A DNA stretch of 64,000 nt from Marasmitruncus massiliensis (GCF_900186535.1 NZ_FYDE01000004.1:1-64000); one strand, 5' to 3'; shown: positions 34,905 through 43,609, counted from the stretch's first letter. Numbers and translations are program-made. The notes: a model not told the origin generated them from the letters alone.

Positions 34905-36274
34905 CGGAAGCACCCAGCTTAAATGATTATCTGTTCTCCGTTCAAGGGCATACCCCCTACCGGGATGTGCTCCAAAAGGTGCAGCAGTATATGTCCAAAG
35001 AATATGCAGACCTGTTCAGCAAACAGGAGCTGACGAAGGAAGACACCTTCCTCATTAAGAAAAATATTGAAAACTATCTCATTGAGGCGTCCATCAACTG
35101 CAATGAAAGCAAAAACCTGACCGAACTCACCGACCGGCTCTACAAAGACATGGTGCTCTATTCCTTTTTGACGGACTATCTGTCTCCGGAAAAAGTTGAG
35201 GAATTGGGGCTGGAGGAAATTAACGTCAACTCCTGGGAATGCATCTTTCTACAGACGTCGAAGAAAGGGAAAATCCGGCTGGAGGAACAGTTCCTGTCCC
35301 CGCAGCACGCAATTGACGTCATTACCCGGATGCTGCGGCACAGCGGCATGGTGATCGACGACGCGAAGCCGCTGGCGCTGGGGCATATTGCAAAGAATGT
35401 CCGTATCGCGGTGTTCAAGACGCCTGTGCTGGACGAGGAAATTGGCGTCTCCTGCTCCATCCGAATTGTGTCGTTTTCAAAGCTCACAAGGCGCAATCTT
35501 GTAAAGGAGTATGAAACGATACCGGGGAAAGCGCTGGATTTTCTGGAAAGCTGTATGCGGTACGGCGTGAGTATCTGTTTAGCAGGAGAAACCGGAAGTG
35601 GAAAGACCGGAACTGTGGGATATGTATTGTCCTCCATCTCTGCGAACGCGGATAAACGTGTGATTACCGTTGAGGAAGGCAGCCGGGAATTCGACCTGAT
35701 CCGGCGCGATGAGAATGGGCGGGTGAAGAACGATGTGGTGCATCTGCTGACGCGCCCCAGCGAGAACGAGAAGCAGAATATCTCACAGGATTACCTGCTT
35801 GAAAATATCCTGCGTTATGACCCGGATATCATTGGAGTCGGGGAAATGCGCTCCCATGAAGCGATTACAGCGGCGGAAGCATCCAGAACAGGACATACCG
35901 TTGCAACGACTACCCACTCTTACAGTGCGCCGGATACCTATGAACGGCTCGTGGAACTGGCACAAAAAGTTTCTAGGGCATCCGAGGATGCATTATACCG
36001 TAAAATGATCGGGGCTTTCCCCATTATTGTCTATCAGGAAAAACTGACGGACGGCAGCAGGAAGGTGACGGAAATCATCGAGGGCGAAACCTACAAAAAT
36101 GGCGAGCTTCAATACAGAACGTTATGGAACTACAAAATCACAGATAACTACATTGATGAAAACAACCAACCAAAAGTGGTTGGATCGTTTATCGAGGGGG
36201 AAAAAATCAGTGATAGGCTGCGCAGCCGCCTGATTAAAAAAGGCATGGCGAAATCCGTAGCGGATCAATATTAA
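34901..36274 (+). CDS. CpaF/TadA-type secretion ATPase
   Basis: A 457-residue VirB11/TadA family ATPase powering pilus assembly. The N-terminal domain is helical. The P-loop GETGSGKT is near residues 229-236, with VEEGSREFDLI (Asp-box region), YDPDIIGVGEMRSHEA (Walker B) and SRTGHTVATTTHS (His box) behind it. It could in principle also serve the conjugation channel as VirB11, but it lies between the TadZ-like and TadB/TadC-like genes, so a pilus role is more likely. The start overlaps the upstream stop (ATGA). Confidence 0.93.
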   Translation: MTEAPSLNDYLFSVQGHTPYRDVLQKVQQYMSKEYADLFSKQELTKEDTFLIKKNIENYLIEASINCNESKNLTELTDRLYKDMVLYSFLTDYLSPEKVEELGLEEINVNSWECIFLQTSKKGKIRLEEQFLSPQHAIDVITRMLRHSGMVIDDAKPLALGHIAKNVRIAVFKTPVLDEEIGVSCSIRIVSFSKLTRRNLVKEYETIPGKALDFLESCMRYGVSICLAGETGSGKTGTVGYVLSSISANADKRVITVEEGSREFDLIRRDENGRVKNDVVHLLTRPSENEKQNISQDYLLENILRYDPDIIGVGEMRSHEAITAAEASRTGHTVATTTHSYSAPDTYERLVELAQKVSRASEDALYRKMIGAFPIIVYQEKLTDGSRKVTEIIEGETYKNGELQYRTLWNYKITDNYIDENNQPKVVGSFIEGEKISDRLRSRLIKKGMAKSVADQY

Positions 36275-36288
36275 AGGGGGAGGTTATC

Positions 36289-37242
36289 TTGCTTGGAATC
36301 AAACTACTGCTCTTTGTGCTGCTGATTGCCGGCAGTGCTTTTTTATTGGGGTTGAACCCGCTCTCATTCATCCCGGCAAAGGAAGAATTGAAAGTAAAGC
36401 TGAGCACACTGGTCAAAAAAATGCAAAGCGGCAGGAAACAGCCCCTGCTCCGGAAGGTGCGGCAGTCTCAGGGGAAGGAAAAGCCGAACTTTTTCCAGCA
36501 GAACCTGACGGATGCCCGCCGGATCCTGACATCCACGAATCAGCAGGGCAAGGTCAAGCTTATGATGCGGATGTCCGCTGTTTGTTTCTGTGCCGGACTG
36601 GTCGCCGCCGCTGCTATGCGGAATATCCTCATGCTGCCGGTGCTTTCCATAGGCTGCTCACTCATCCCGATGTGGTATATCCGGTATAGCGAGATCCACT
36701 TTAAACGCCAGCTCTGCGACGAGTTGGAAGTGGCACTTTCAGTCATCACCAGCTCCTATCTGCGGACTGACAACCTGCCGCAGTCGGCGGAAGAGAACCT
36801 GTCGTATCTGGAAGATCCGGTACGGACAGCATTCGCAAAGTTTGTAAACGGCGTAAAGTTTGTAGATGCCAATATCCAGAACAATATCCAAAACCTGAAA
36901 GCTTCGATAGAAAACCCGGTATTCCACGACTGGTGCGACATCCTGACACTGTGCATGATCGACCGCAACTACAAGTACAGCCTGTCCCCGGTTGTAGAAC
37001 AGTTCAGTGACAATAAAGCGCTGCAAAATTCACTGGAGACGATTCTCCAACAGCCGGTGAGAACGTTCCTTTCCATTGCCGGGATAGCGCTTGCCATGAT
37101 TCCTATTATTTATCTGGTAAACAAAGACTGGTTTTTTACTCTGGTTGGCACCTCGGCGGGCAAAGCAATCCTGGCGGTATTAAGCGTGGTGCTGTTTGCG
37201 GGTATGAATAAAGCGATCAGCCTGACCGCGCCAATTGAATGA
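36289..37242 (+). CDS. TadB-like inner-membrane platform protein
   Basis: A 317-residue protein of the type II secretion F family. It has an N-terminal membrane segment, another pair around residues 90-125, a cytoplasmic helical domain (CDELEVALSVITSSYLRTDN) and two C-terminal segments (FLSIAGIALAMIPIIYLV and AILAVLSVVLFAGM). A TTG start at 36289 follows GGGGGAGG. With TadC it forms the membrane platform on which CpaF acts. Confidence 0.85.
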   Translation: MLGIKLLLFVLLIAGSAFLLGLNPLSFIPAKEELKVKLSTLVKKMQSGRKQPLLRKVRQSQGKEKPNFFQQNLTDARRILTSTNQQGKVKLMMRMSAVCFCAGLVAAAAMRNILMLPVLSIGCSLIPMWYIRYSEIHFKRQLCDELEVALSVITSSYLRTDNLPQSAEENLSYLEDPVRTAFAKFVNGVKFVDANIQNNIQNLKASIENPVFHDWCDILTLCMIDRNYKYSLSPVVEQFSDNKALQNSLETILQQPVRTFLSIAGIALAMIPIIYLVNKDWFFTLVGTSAGKAILAVLSVVLFAGMNKAISLTAPIE

Positions 37243-37256
37243 GAGGAGGAATTTCG

Positions 37257-38123
37257 ATGCTTTTTTTGCAGTTGTCTCTGGCAGGTCTAGCCGGAACCGG
37301 CCTGTGGCTGATTCTGACAGATACGTTAATCCTGCCGTCACTGCGTACCAAAAAGCTCTACCGCGAAAGCGGACGGCAAAAGGCAAAAGGCAGCCAGATG
37401 GAGAAGCTGGCCGCGCCGCTGGCAAAGCGGCTGGAATCGCATTTAACAATGAACCCGTATAAGCGGGAAAAGCTCGACCATACGCTGAAAACCATTGGGG
37501 ATTCCAGAAATGCAGTGCAATTTACCGCGAATATGGCGGCGCAGTCAATGATTTTAGCCGCCGTGGGGATGGCTATGCTGCTCATAAACCCCATTGTACC
37601 CTTAATTTTTATCGGGGCAGCGGTCGTTGCCTATTTTCAGAACATGAAAGAGCCGGAGAAACGTTTGAAAGAGAAGCGTGAAAAGATCGAGCGGGAGCTG
37701 CCGCGCATGGCCAGCACGATTTCCAATAGTCTTTCCGCCAGCAGGGACGTGGTGAAAATCCTGGAGCATTACCGCAGGGTCTGCGGGCCGGAGCTGGCGG
37801 AGGAGCTGGATATTACGCTGGCGGATATGAAAACCGGCAATTCGGAGAACGCATTGCGCGGGCTGGAGAACCGGATCGGCAGCACGAAGCTGTCCGAACT
37901 GGTGCGCGGGCTACTGTCCGTCCTGCGCGGGGAAGATCAGCAGCTTTATTTCTACACCAAGAACAGCGAGTTCCGGCGAGAGGGCATCGAGCGTCAAAAG
38001 CAGGAAATCCAGAAGCGGCCTGAAAAACTGACGCCCTATATGATTGGCGTTGTAGCCTGTTTTTTCGTTATGCTGATGTATGTCCTTCTTTTTCAGGTCA
38101 TGCAAAACCAAAAAATAATTTAG
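37257..38123 (+). CDS. TadC-like inner-membrane platform protein
   Basis: A 288-residue T2SSF-family protein, partner of the preceding TadB-like gene. It shows an N-terminal segment, a hydrophobic pair near residues 85-120, a cytoplasmic domain with ELPRMASTISNSLSASRDVV, and a C-terminal segment (MIGVVACFFVMLMYVLLFQV). The ATG at 37257 follows GAGAGGAGG. Its leader overlaps the TadB stop. Confidence 0.85.
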   Translation: MLFLQLSLAGLAGTGLWLILTDTLILPSLRTKKLYRESGRQKAKGSQMEKLAAPLAKRLESHLTMNPYKREKLDHTLKTIGDSRNAVQFTANMAAQSMILAAVGMAMLLINPIVPLIFIGAAVVAYFQNMKEPEKRLKEKREKIERELPRMASTISNSLSASRDVVKILEHYRRVCGPELAEELDITLADMKTGNSENALRGLENRIGSTKLSELVRGLLSVLRGEDQQLYFYTKNSEFRREGIERQKQEIQKRPEKLTPYMIGVVACFFVMLMYVLLFQVMQNQKII

Positions 38124-38140
38124 TAGAGGAGACTTTCACG

Positions 38141-38374
38141 ATGCAACTGTTAAAAAGGGTTTGTTACAGAACATCTGCACAAACACAGAATCTAATCTTT
38201 CGGATAAAGCTAAAATTAAAGGAACGCAGCGGATCCGGAATCATAGAGTTTATGGTTTTGGCCGCAGCAGTTCTTGTAGTCGGTGCAATCCTGATCGGCC
38301 TGTTTACAGGGACGACTCAGGAAATATGGGCAAGGATTAAAGAACGCGCTCTGGATCTGTTTGACTATTCCTGA
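38141..38374 (+). CDS. Flp-type pilin precursor
   Basis: A 77-residue pilin-like protein: a positive N-terminal leader of about 33 residues, then KERSGSGIIEFMVLAAAVLV and one hydrophobic segment, then a short tail. Cutting after the first glycine (RSG|SGIIEF) puts Glu at position 5 followed by Phe, matching the Flp rule G|xxxxE(Y/F). A prepilin peptidase is encoded 5 kb upstream. It is likely the major pilin, or belongs to the DUF6133 group seen in clostridial elements. AGGAGA precedes the start. Confidence 0.75.
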   Translation: MQLLKRVCYRTSAQTQNLIFRIKLKLKERSGSGIIEFMVLAAAVLVVGAILIGLFTGTTQEIWARIKERALDLFDYS

Positions 38375-38389
38375 TAACGAGGTGAAAAC

Positions 38390-38800
38390 ATGTGGGCTTT
38401 CAAGCGTGTACGGGCGAAGTTAAAAAGCCGGTGCGGCATGTCCCAATACCTGGAGTTCATGATTGCTTTGATGATGCTGTTGACTCTGATAGCGACCGGC
38501 ATAGAGACGTGGGGCGTGCTGTCCCTCAAGAAAGGAATTGAAGATACGGCTACGGAAACCGCTCGATACATAGAACTGCGCGGTGCGGTGGACAGCGCGG
38601 TTTACGATGAGTTTAACCGGCTCAGGAGCGTGACCGGAATAGATGGCGAATTGTCCGTGGAAGGGGACTTCTACTCCGGGAAAAAGCTCCAGCTGGAAGC
38701 GCCGTTCACCGTGACGGTTTCAGCTGTGGGACACCTTTTCTATCTGGATGTTCCCCTCAAAGCCAAAGCGACCGGACGGAGCGAGGTGTACCACAAATGA
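38390..38800 (+). CDS. DUF4320-like, TadE-type pseudopilin
   Basis: A 136-residue protein with a basic leader, then CGMSQYLEFMIALMMLLTLI: a glycine followed by Glu-Phe and a hydrophobic segment, as in TadE-type minor pilins, although Glu is at position 6 instead of 5. The extracellular part is small and beta-rich. DUF4320 proteins are typical of clostridial conjugative elements. It overlaps the next gene by 4 bp. It should sit in or at the base of the pilus. Confidence 0.75.
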   Translation: MWAFKRVRAKLKSRCGMSQYLEFMIALMMLLTLIATGIETWGVLSLKKGIEDTATETARYIELRGAVDSAVYDEFNRLRSVTGIDGELSVEGDFYSGKKLQLEAPFTVTVSAVGHLFYLDVPLKAKATGRSEVYHK

Positions 38801-39351
38801 CACGAACTCTGGACAAGCTCATCTCAAAGCTGCGCGATAAGCGCGGGGATATCCTGATGACGGCTATCATCTGGATGGTCATCCTCTTTCTGTTTTTTAT
38901 CGCTTTGATGGAATACCACCGGGTGCAGATCATCTCCACCGGAATCCGGGACGCGATGGAGCAGGCGGTCACGAGCGTGGCAATCAACAACGCGTACAAC
39001 AGCTTCAACGGCGTGCGGGAGGGTAACAGCGGCGCGTATGAATTAACCGGCGAGGATTGGAGGGAGAAGATTTCTACAATAGATGTGCAGAACAAGCTGG
39101 TGGGGCTGCTGCATTTGCAGTCCAAAAACGGCGTGTTCATTTCTCCAAACCCCGAGGGTGATTCCTATGAGTTTGCGATCAGCCAGGTGGATGTCATTCC
39201 GGATAACGCGGAGTTTGCTTCCAACACAAAGCAGGCGAAGTATCTAGCGTCCTGCCGGGTGGAAATCCCGTTCTCGCTTGGCTTTGATGCTTTCCCGTCG
39301 CTGGTGATCCGGATGGAGCACCAGTCCGTGTATGTGGATTTGTTTGATTAA
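38797..39351 (+). CDS. TadE/TadF-like pseudopilin
   Basis: A 184-residue protein with a basic leader, KRGDILMTAIIWMVILFLFF, then an extracellular domain of about 140 residues. The layout (leader, one hydrophobic stretch, larger ectodomain) matches TadE/TadF minor pilins, but the Glu5 after the Gly is absent, so processing is uncertain. It is the last gene of the coupled Tad-like block. Confidence 0.65.
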   Translation: MTRTLDKLISKLRDKRGDILMTAIIWMVILFLFFIALMEYHRVQIISTGIRDAMEQAVTSVAINNAYNSFNGVREGNSGAYELTGEDWREKISTIDVQNKLVGLLHLQSKNGVFISPNPEGDSYEFAISQVDVIPDNAEFASNTKQAKYLASCRVEIPFSLGFDAFPSLVIRMEHQSVYVDLFD

Positions 39352-39399
39352 AAGATGCCCCTGACGCAGATGCGCCGGGGGTAAAGGAGGGAGAAAATT

Positions 39400-39831
39400 G
39401 TGGGAATATCTCTTTGGCCGGTAATTATCCTAGTGGTAGGCATTGTTTTAACTCAAATAGCACAATGCCCGGATAGCCTTGTCGATAAGGCTGCTCTGAA
39501 TGTGTTAGGGATTGTATTGATCTTCGTAGCTATCGTTTGGATGCTAACCCAGTGCTTCGCTGTTCCTGAATATACCCAATCTGCTCGGTATAAGCTGAAA
39601 AGCTATTCATTAACCACTATCGACACTCGGCAGGAAAGTGTCCAGCGCTGCACAGCAGTGCTGCAGGACGGCAGTACCATGATCGTGGATCTGAAAGAAG
39701 TACGCAAGGAAGGTAGCGATGTCGTTCTGGTTCAGTATTCCAACACAAAACAGAAATGGAATGGATCGTGGAAAAAAGAGTATATTCTTCTTTTGCCGGT
39801 TAACGAACCGGCGGAATCAGCCACGCAATAA
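39400..39831 (+). CDS. Two-TM membrane protein, unknown
   Basis: A 143-residue protein with two N-terminal membrane segments (residues 5-23 and 33-52) and a soluble C-terminal part of about 90 residues with beta-strand character (RCTAVLQDGSTMIVDLKEV). A GTG start at 39400 follows AAAGGAGG. It lies behind the pilin genes and in front of a terminator, so it may be the last gene of the pilus operon. No family is recognised. Confidence 0.6.
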   Translation: MGISLWPVIILVVGIVLTQIAQCPDSLVDKAALNVLGIVLIFVAIVWMLTQCFAVPEYTQSARYKLKSYSLTTIDTRQESVQRCTAVLQDGSTMIVDLKEVRKEGSDVVLVQYSNTKQKWNGSWKKEYILLLPVNEPAESATQ

Positions 39832-39848
39832 TCCGAAACAACTATGAA

Positions 39849-39895
39849 AAAAACAAGCACAAACCCGCATGAAAAGCGGATTGATGCTTGTTTTT
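39849..39895 (+). terminator. Terminator after the pilus block
   Basis: An 11-bp stem (39849-39859 with 39885-39895) carrying an inner hairpin and a T5 run. It overlaps the -35 box of the next promoter. Confidence 0.8.
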
Positions 39896-39916
39896 AGAAC
39901 CATATTGTGGTACAAT
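39888..39916 (+). promoter_or_regulatory. Sigma-A-like promoter of the small peptide RNA
   Basis: TTGTTT (39888-39893), a 17-bp spacer, and TACAAT (39911-39916). It would start a transcript near 39923 with an untranslated leader of about 90 nt before the 20-residue peptide gene. Confidence 0.65.
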
Positions 39917-40014
39917 AAAGATGTAGAAAATGGTGTTGGTCGTAAGGACGGTTACCCCGCTTCCACCTGAATCAGGCAGGTTCCCTGCCCGGACAGAGGG
40001 GAGGTGGTGAGCTG

Positions 40015-40077
40015 ATGGAATACATAATTATCGCGTTGGCGCTGATCTTGTTTACCATCGTCGCAATAAAAAAGTAA
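40015..40077 (+). CDS. Tiny hydrophobic peptide (type I toxin-like)
   Basis: A 20-residue ORF, MEYIIIALALILFTIV followed by AIKK: a single membrane helix with a basic end. The ribosome site GGGGAGGTGG is strong, but AGGTGG (40002-40007) can pair with CCACCT at 39963-39968, so the leader can hide it. The stop codon lies in the left arm of a terminator. A private promoter, long structured leader, hidden ribosome site and tiny membrane peptide are features of type I toxin mRNAs. No antisense RNA promoter was identified. A leader peptide is the main alternative. Confidence 0.55.
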   Translation: MEYIIIALALILFTIVAIKK

Positions 40078-40110
40078 CCGCCTACCATCTCACCTGTAGC
40101 GGTTACTTTT
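40070..40110 (+). terminator. Terminator of the small peptide RNA
   Basis: A perfect 12-bp stem, AAAAGTAACCGC (40070-40081) with GCGGTTACTTTT (40099-40110), and a 17-nt loop. The peptide's TAA lies within the left arm. CTCACC in the loop could also pair with GGTGAG near the ribosome site. Confidence 0.9.
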
Positions 40111-40222
40111 AACTAAAACGGCGGGATAACCGTTTGAACCGGTTAGCACCTTTTCTACTTCAATTATATACCGCAGTATGAAAAAAGTCAACTACATAGG
40201 CTTAGAAAGGGCGGTTAGAGCA

Positions 40223-40816
40223 ATGACAGCAAAAGTGAAAAAGAATCTTTTGATTTTCGGAGCGTCATCCGTGGGAGTCCTTATGGTTGCTACCCTTACG
40301 GTAGGCGTTATTTATAAAATGAACAAGACGGCGGAGTATGAAGCGCTTCTGACACAGCAGCAGATCCAAATGCAGCAGGAAGCGCAGGCTTCCGAAGCTG
40401 CAGAAGCGGCGGCGTCCTCCTCGAAGCTGGAGATCCCGCCCATTAAATCCTTAGAGGAACAAAAACAGGACAGCAAGATCGCGGCAAAGAACGCGGGGCT
40501 GTCTGCGTCTTCCTCATCTGCTCCGGAGATTTCGGTGTCCACGGATGAGGGCGGCAACGAGACGATCAAGGAGGAATACAGCAAGCCGGAGCCAACGGAA
40601 GAAGAACTCCACAATCCCAGCAGCGCGCCGGAAACGCCTTCCTCTTCTAAGCCGACAGATAATCCTGGCGGCGTAAAGTATGACGACAACGGCAACCAAA
40701 TCCCGAATGAAAAAGGCCAGGTTTATGTGCCGGGTTTTGGATGGATAGATAACAGTGGTTCAAATAAGACCAAATCTGCTGATTTTGAATTAAGCGGAAA
40801 TCTAGTTGGATATTAG
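40223..40816 (+). CDS. DUF6550-like single-pass membrane protein
   Basis: A 197-residue protein: a short cytoplasmic start, one membrane segment (LLIFGASSVGVLMVATLTVG), then a Gln/Ala-rich helix and a long Ser/Pro/Glu-rich, disordered exterior ending VYVPGFGWIDNSG. ATG 40223 is chosen for AAAGGGCGG upstream; an in-frame ATG at 40178 is possible. It resembles DUF6550 proteins of clostridial elements. The exposed linker could span the cell wall. Confidence 0.65.
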   Translation: MTAKVKKNLLIFGASSVGVLMVATLTVGVIYKMNKTAEYEALLTQQQIQMQQEAQASEAAEAAASSSKLEIPPIKSLEEQKQDSKIAAKNAGLSASSSSAPEISVSTDEGGNETIKEEYSKPEPTEEELHNPSSAPETPSSSKPTDNPGGVKYDDNGNQIPNEKGQVYVPGFGWIDNSGSNKTKSADFELSGNLVGY

Positions 40817-40833
40817 TATTTAAGCAATTTATT

Positions 40834-40862
40834 GAGCACAGTCGAATGACTGTGCTCTTTTT
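40834..40862 (+). terminator. Hairpin-T-tract before the secreted protein gene
   Basis: A perfect 10-bp stem, GAGCACAGTC/GACTGTGCTC, with a GAAT loop and T5. It lies 17 bp after the DUF6550-like stop and 5 bp before the ribosome site GGAGG of the next gene. Confidence 0.9.
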
Positions 40863-40878
40863 GTTTGGAGGTGCAGAA

Positions 40879-42576
40879 GTGAAAAAGGTATTTTGTATTT
40901 TACTTGCAATGATAACTATGATGTCTTTCTGTTCTCCTGTTTTTGCGGAGGGCGACCCGAACATGGATGGAGGTGGCGGCGGGGTTGACGATGGGGATGT
41001 AGATGGTGGTAGCTACTGGAATGTAGGAGAAGACGGTATTAGGGTGACAGTTGTAAAAGAAAAAACGAGAGCATCCGTTACTACACCTATAGATTTTTCA
41101 AATATAACTTTACCGAGTGATCTTATACATTTTGATGGTAAAAACAAGTTACAAATAAAAAGCTCTCTATCGCCTGAGTTAAATGGTTATTCTGTTATTT
41201 GTCCTAATTCCCCAATACCTCAAGTTGTTACATCTAATGGGGGGAGTAATATTGAATCAGTCAAAAACTATTTCCGTGATGAAAACACTGTCAAATACAT
41301 AGCCGAGACCGTTAGTTTTGATTATGACAAGCTCATCAATGGCGACTATGTGCTCCTGATAGAACCAATTTTATACTTCCGATACAACGGATTAAAATTT
41401 GCAGCCACTGCAACCGAAGTCGCTCTGTACGATCAGATCACGAGCGGCGACCTGAAGGCAAAGCTCGGTTACGCAACGCATCAAAACCTGCCGCTTTCGA
41501 TGTTTCTGGACATTCCGCAGCTGGGGTATCCTGCGTACAGCGGTCCTGCTACCGGAATCAAAGATGATGCTACCATCATAGAGCAGCTGGGGCTTGGTAT
41601 TGTGAACTTCAAGGAGCCTGTGCCGGATCCGGTCGTCACCACTTACGATTATGAGTACCGAACGGATACAGACGTGATTACAGCCGTTCGTGTTTACGCT
41701 GGAGGCGAAATTAATCCCGACGATAATGCCTATGTCGTAATTCTTGGCAAGACCTATTCAAAGAGCTTCGTCATCCCGGCCGGAGAATCCCAACTTATAT
41801 GGGTAAAGTGGCACACGCCAAAAGAACCGCAGGTGGTGAACATAGACGTTCACGCAACAGACGGTAGTGCGGCAAAATCCACGATAACCTGTAATGTCGT
41901 GAAGCTGGGGGAAATCACGCCGCCGAACCCGACAGGCCGTGACCGAAACGACAGCTTCAAAACGGTGAGTGCACCGTCCTACCCCACCAAAACGACTGCC
42001 ACTTGGGGTGAATGGCACGCCTATTGGGTTCCACATTGGGTATGGGTATCCGATGACGACGATGATGATGGCGGGTATTGGGAAGACCAGGGCTGGTGGG
42101 AGTTCGAGTGGTATTCTTACACAGCAAAGCTGGTTCCTACCATGAAAATTACGCCGGATGAAAAGGTGCCAACCGCAATCACGAGATACAGTTCCTTTGA
42201 AATGAAATCCGGTTACGGCTACAACATCAAAGTGACCGCTTCGGTGTCTACCAGCAGGGAGTATGACGTGACGCCAATCCAGAATGTCGTTACCCTGTTT
42301 CCCGAATTTGGGTATAAAACTTATGACCGGCTGCTGGAAGCGACGCGGACAGGCTATTACAGCGAGTGGGAATTTAAGCAGAACAAATACTCCATGACAA
42401 AGCAGCGGGTGCACTTCACGCCGATCTGGTACCCTGATGGAAATTACAAGACCTACATGATCTCCTTTGACTCATGGACGCCAGATGGCCAGCTCGTGGC
42501 GCAGGATACCTTTGATTTTGAGATTGAGGGGAACGCCTACGACGATTGGGTAATTGTTCCGCAGAAGATTGAATGA
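40879..42576 (+). CDS. Large secreted protein of the pilus/conjugation region
   Basis: A 565-residue protein with a GTG start after GGAGG and a signal peptide (VFCILLAMITMMSFCSPVFA). The mature part begins Gly/Asp-rich (NMDGGGGGVDDGDVDGG), and has a Trp-rich stretch near residues 375-415 with an Asp run (VSDDDDDDGGYWED). No C-terminal anchor is seen. The first third of the mature region (about 41040-41390) is AT-rich, the rest GC-richer, suggesting domain exchange. Standing between the pilus and channel genes, it might be a pilus-tip or mating adhesin. Confidence 0.7.
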   Translation: MKKVFCILLAMITMMSFCSPVFAEGDPNMDGGGGGVDDGDVDGGSYWNVGEDGIRVTVVKEKTRASVTTPIDFSNITLPSDLIHFDGKNKLQIKSSLSPELNGYSVICPNSPIPQVVTSNGGSNIESVKNYFRDENTVKYIAETVSFDYDKLINGDYVLLIEPILYFRYNGLKFAATATEVALYDQITSGDLKAKLGYATHQNLPLSMFLDIPQLGYPAYSGPATGIKDDATIIEQLGLGIVNFKEPVPDPVVTTYDYEYRTDTDVITAVRVYAGGEINPDDNAYVVILGKTYSKSFVIPAGESQLIWVKWHTPKEPQVVNIDVHATDGSAAKSTITCNVVKLGEITPPNPTGRDRNDSFKTVSAPSYPTKTTATWGEWHAYWVPHWVWVSDDDDDDGGYWEDQGWWEFEWYSYTAKLVPTMKITPDEKVPTAITRYSSFEMKSGYGYNIKVTASVSTSREYDVTPIQNVVTLFPEFGYKTYDRLLEATRTGYYSEWEFKQNKYSMTKQRVHFTPIWYPDGNYKTYMISFDSWTPDGQLVAQDTFDFEIEGNAYDDWVIVPQKIE

Positions 42577-42595
42577 TAGAAAGGATGGCAATTGC

Positions 42596-42775
42596 ATGGA
42601 AACTCTGATAACGGCAAAGAAAAAACAATCTGAACCATGCACCAGAGTCCTCACAGTGGAGGATGGCAAAAGGGAATTAGAGTTGATATCACAGTCCCCA
42701 TGCCACGATGTGCTGCTGCGGAAATTATTGCAACAGACCGAAGCTGACGATAAGGGGTGGTATTATGGATTATAA
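42596..42775 (+). CDS. Small hypothetical protein
   Basis: A 59-residue charged soluble protein (METLITAKKKQSEPCTRVLT) with the ATG at 42596 after AAAGGATG. It overlaps the next gene's start. No family is recognised. Confidence 0.5.
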   Translation: METLITAKKKQSEPCTRVLTVEDGKRELELISQSPCHDVLLRKLLQQTEADDKGWYYGL

Positions 42776-43322
42776 ACTAGTCGCAAGCGTCTATATCGCT
42801 TTTGCCTGCGGTATGTGTGTTGCCCTTAATCTTTATTATCTGCTGATGGGAAACTCCAACCATCCCGTTTCAAAGCGGAAGAAAACCGACTTTGAAGTTA
42901 TGGAGAAAAAATGGCCAGAAGAGTTTGCGTTTATAGAGCCTATGCTTAAGGAACGGGATTCACTCCAGCATGAAAATGAGCTTTTGGAGGAGAAAAATCA
43001 GGAACTTGAAAGTAAACTATCTCAGGGAAATTCCAAAATAGCGGAGCACAGAAAACTGGTCGTGAAGACCATACGTCAAATGCTGATATTGCAGGGAAGG
43101 CTGAGTTCCAAATCTGTTCAGATATCTGAGCTAGAGTTTAATATTCTGGGATCAACCCGTGCACGTTTCACCTTTGCGCAGCTGGAGCAGGGGAATATTG
43201 AAATTAATGATCTGTTGTCATGGGAAAGGGACTTATCGCAGACGTTTCTGAATGCCCTTTACCATCACCTTTATGAGTCTTTGCCTTTGGATGAAGCGTT
43301 GTGTCAGAGCGAGAAAGTGTAA
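42765..43322 (+). CDS. Membrane-anchored coiled-coil protein
   Basis: A 185-residue protein with one N-terminal membrane segment (LVASVYIAFACGMCVALNLY), then a coiled coil (ERDSLQHENELLEEKNQELE) and a helical C-terminus (LLSWERDLSQTFLNALYHHL). ATG 42765 follows AAGGGGTGG. It may scaffold the cytoplasmic side of the pilus or channel, but no family is known to me. Confidence 0.6.
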   Translation: MDYKLVASVYIAFACGMCVALNLYYLLMGNSNHPVSKRKKTDFEVMEKKWPEEFAFIEPMLKERDSLQHENELLEEKNQELESKLSQGNSKIAEHRKLVVKTIRQMLILQGRLSSKSVQISELEFNILGSTRARFTFAQLEQGNIEINDLLSWERDLSQTFLNALYHHLYESLPLDEALCQSEKV

Positions 43323-43354
43323 TAGACGTGATTTGAAAGGAGGGGAAAAGATCC

Positions 43355-43585
43355 GTGTTTACGTATGTGCCAAACTATACTATTCAGAAGCAAGCAGGTC
43401 TTAATCTTCTTTTGCGGAAGCTGGCTCCATTGGAACGTCATTATTACAACTCAGATCAATATCTGTACGACGGCACATTTTTCTGGCTGGTTCTGGATTC
43501 CTCCATGAATGAGCAGGAAGCACGGGTAAAATTGCAGAAACTGGAGGATGGAGCAAAACGCTATGCTGAATCAGAAAACCCGTGA
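43355..43585 (+). CDS. Small hypothetical protein
   Basis: A 76-residue soluble protein with a GTG start after AAAGGAGGGG. It contains GLNLLLRKLAPLERHYYNSD and a helical end. No family is recognised. It belongs to a run of small genes of unknown function (42596-44735). Confidence 0.55.
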   Translation: MFTYVPNYTIQKQAGLNLLLRKLAPLERHYYNSDQYLYDGTFFWLVLDSSMNEQEARVKLQKLEDGAKRYAESENP

Positions 43586-43609
43586 GGGACTACAAAAAGG
43601 AGAGTCAAT

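Noticed and set aside
34901-36274. CpaF-like ATPase as the VirB11 of the conjugation channel
   Set aside because: Its genes on both sides are TadZ-, TadB- and TadC-like and overlap it. Gram-positive conjugation systems usually lack VirB11. The possibility is not fully excluded.
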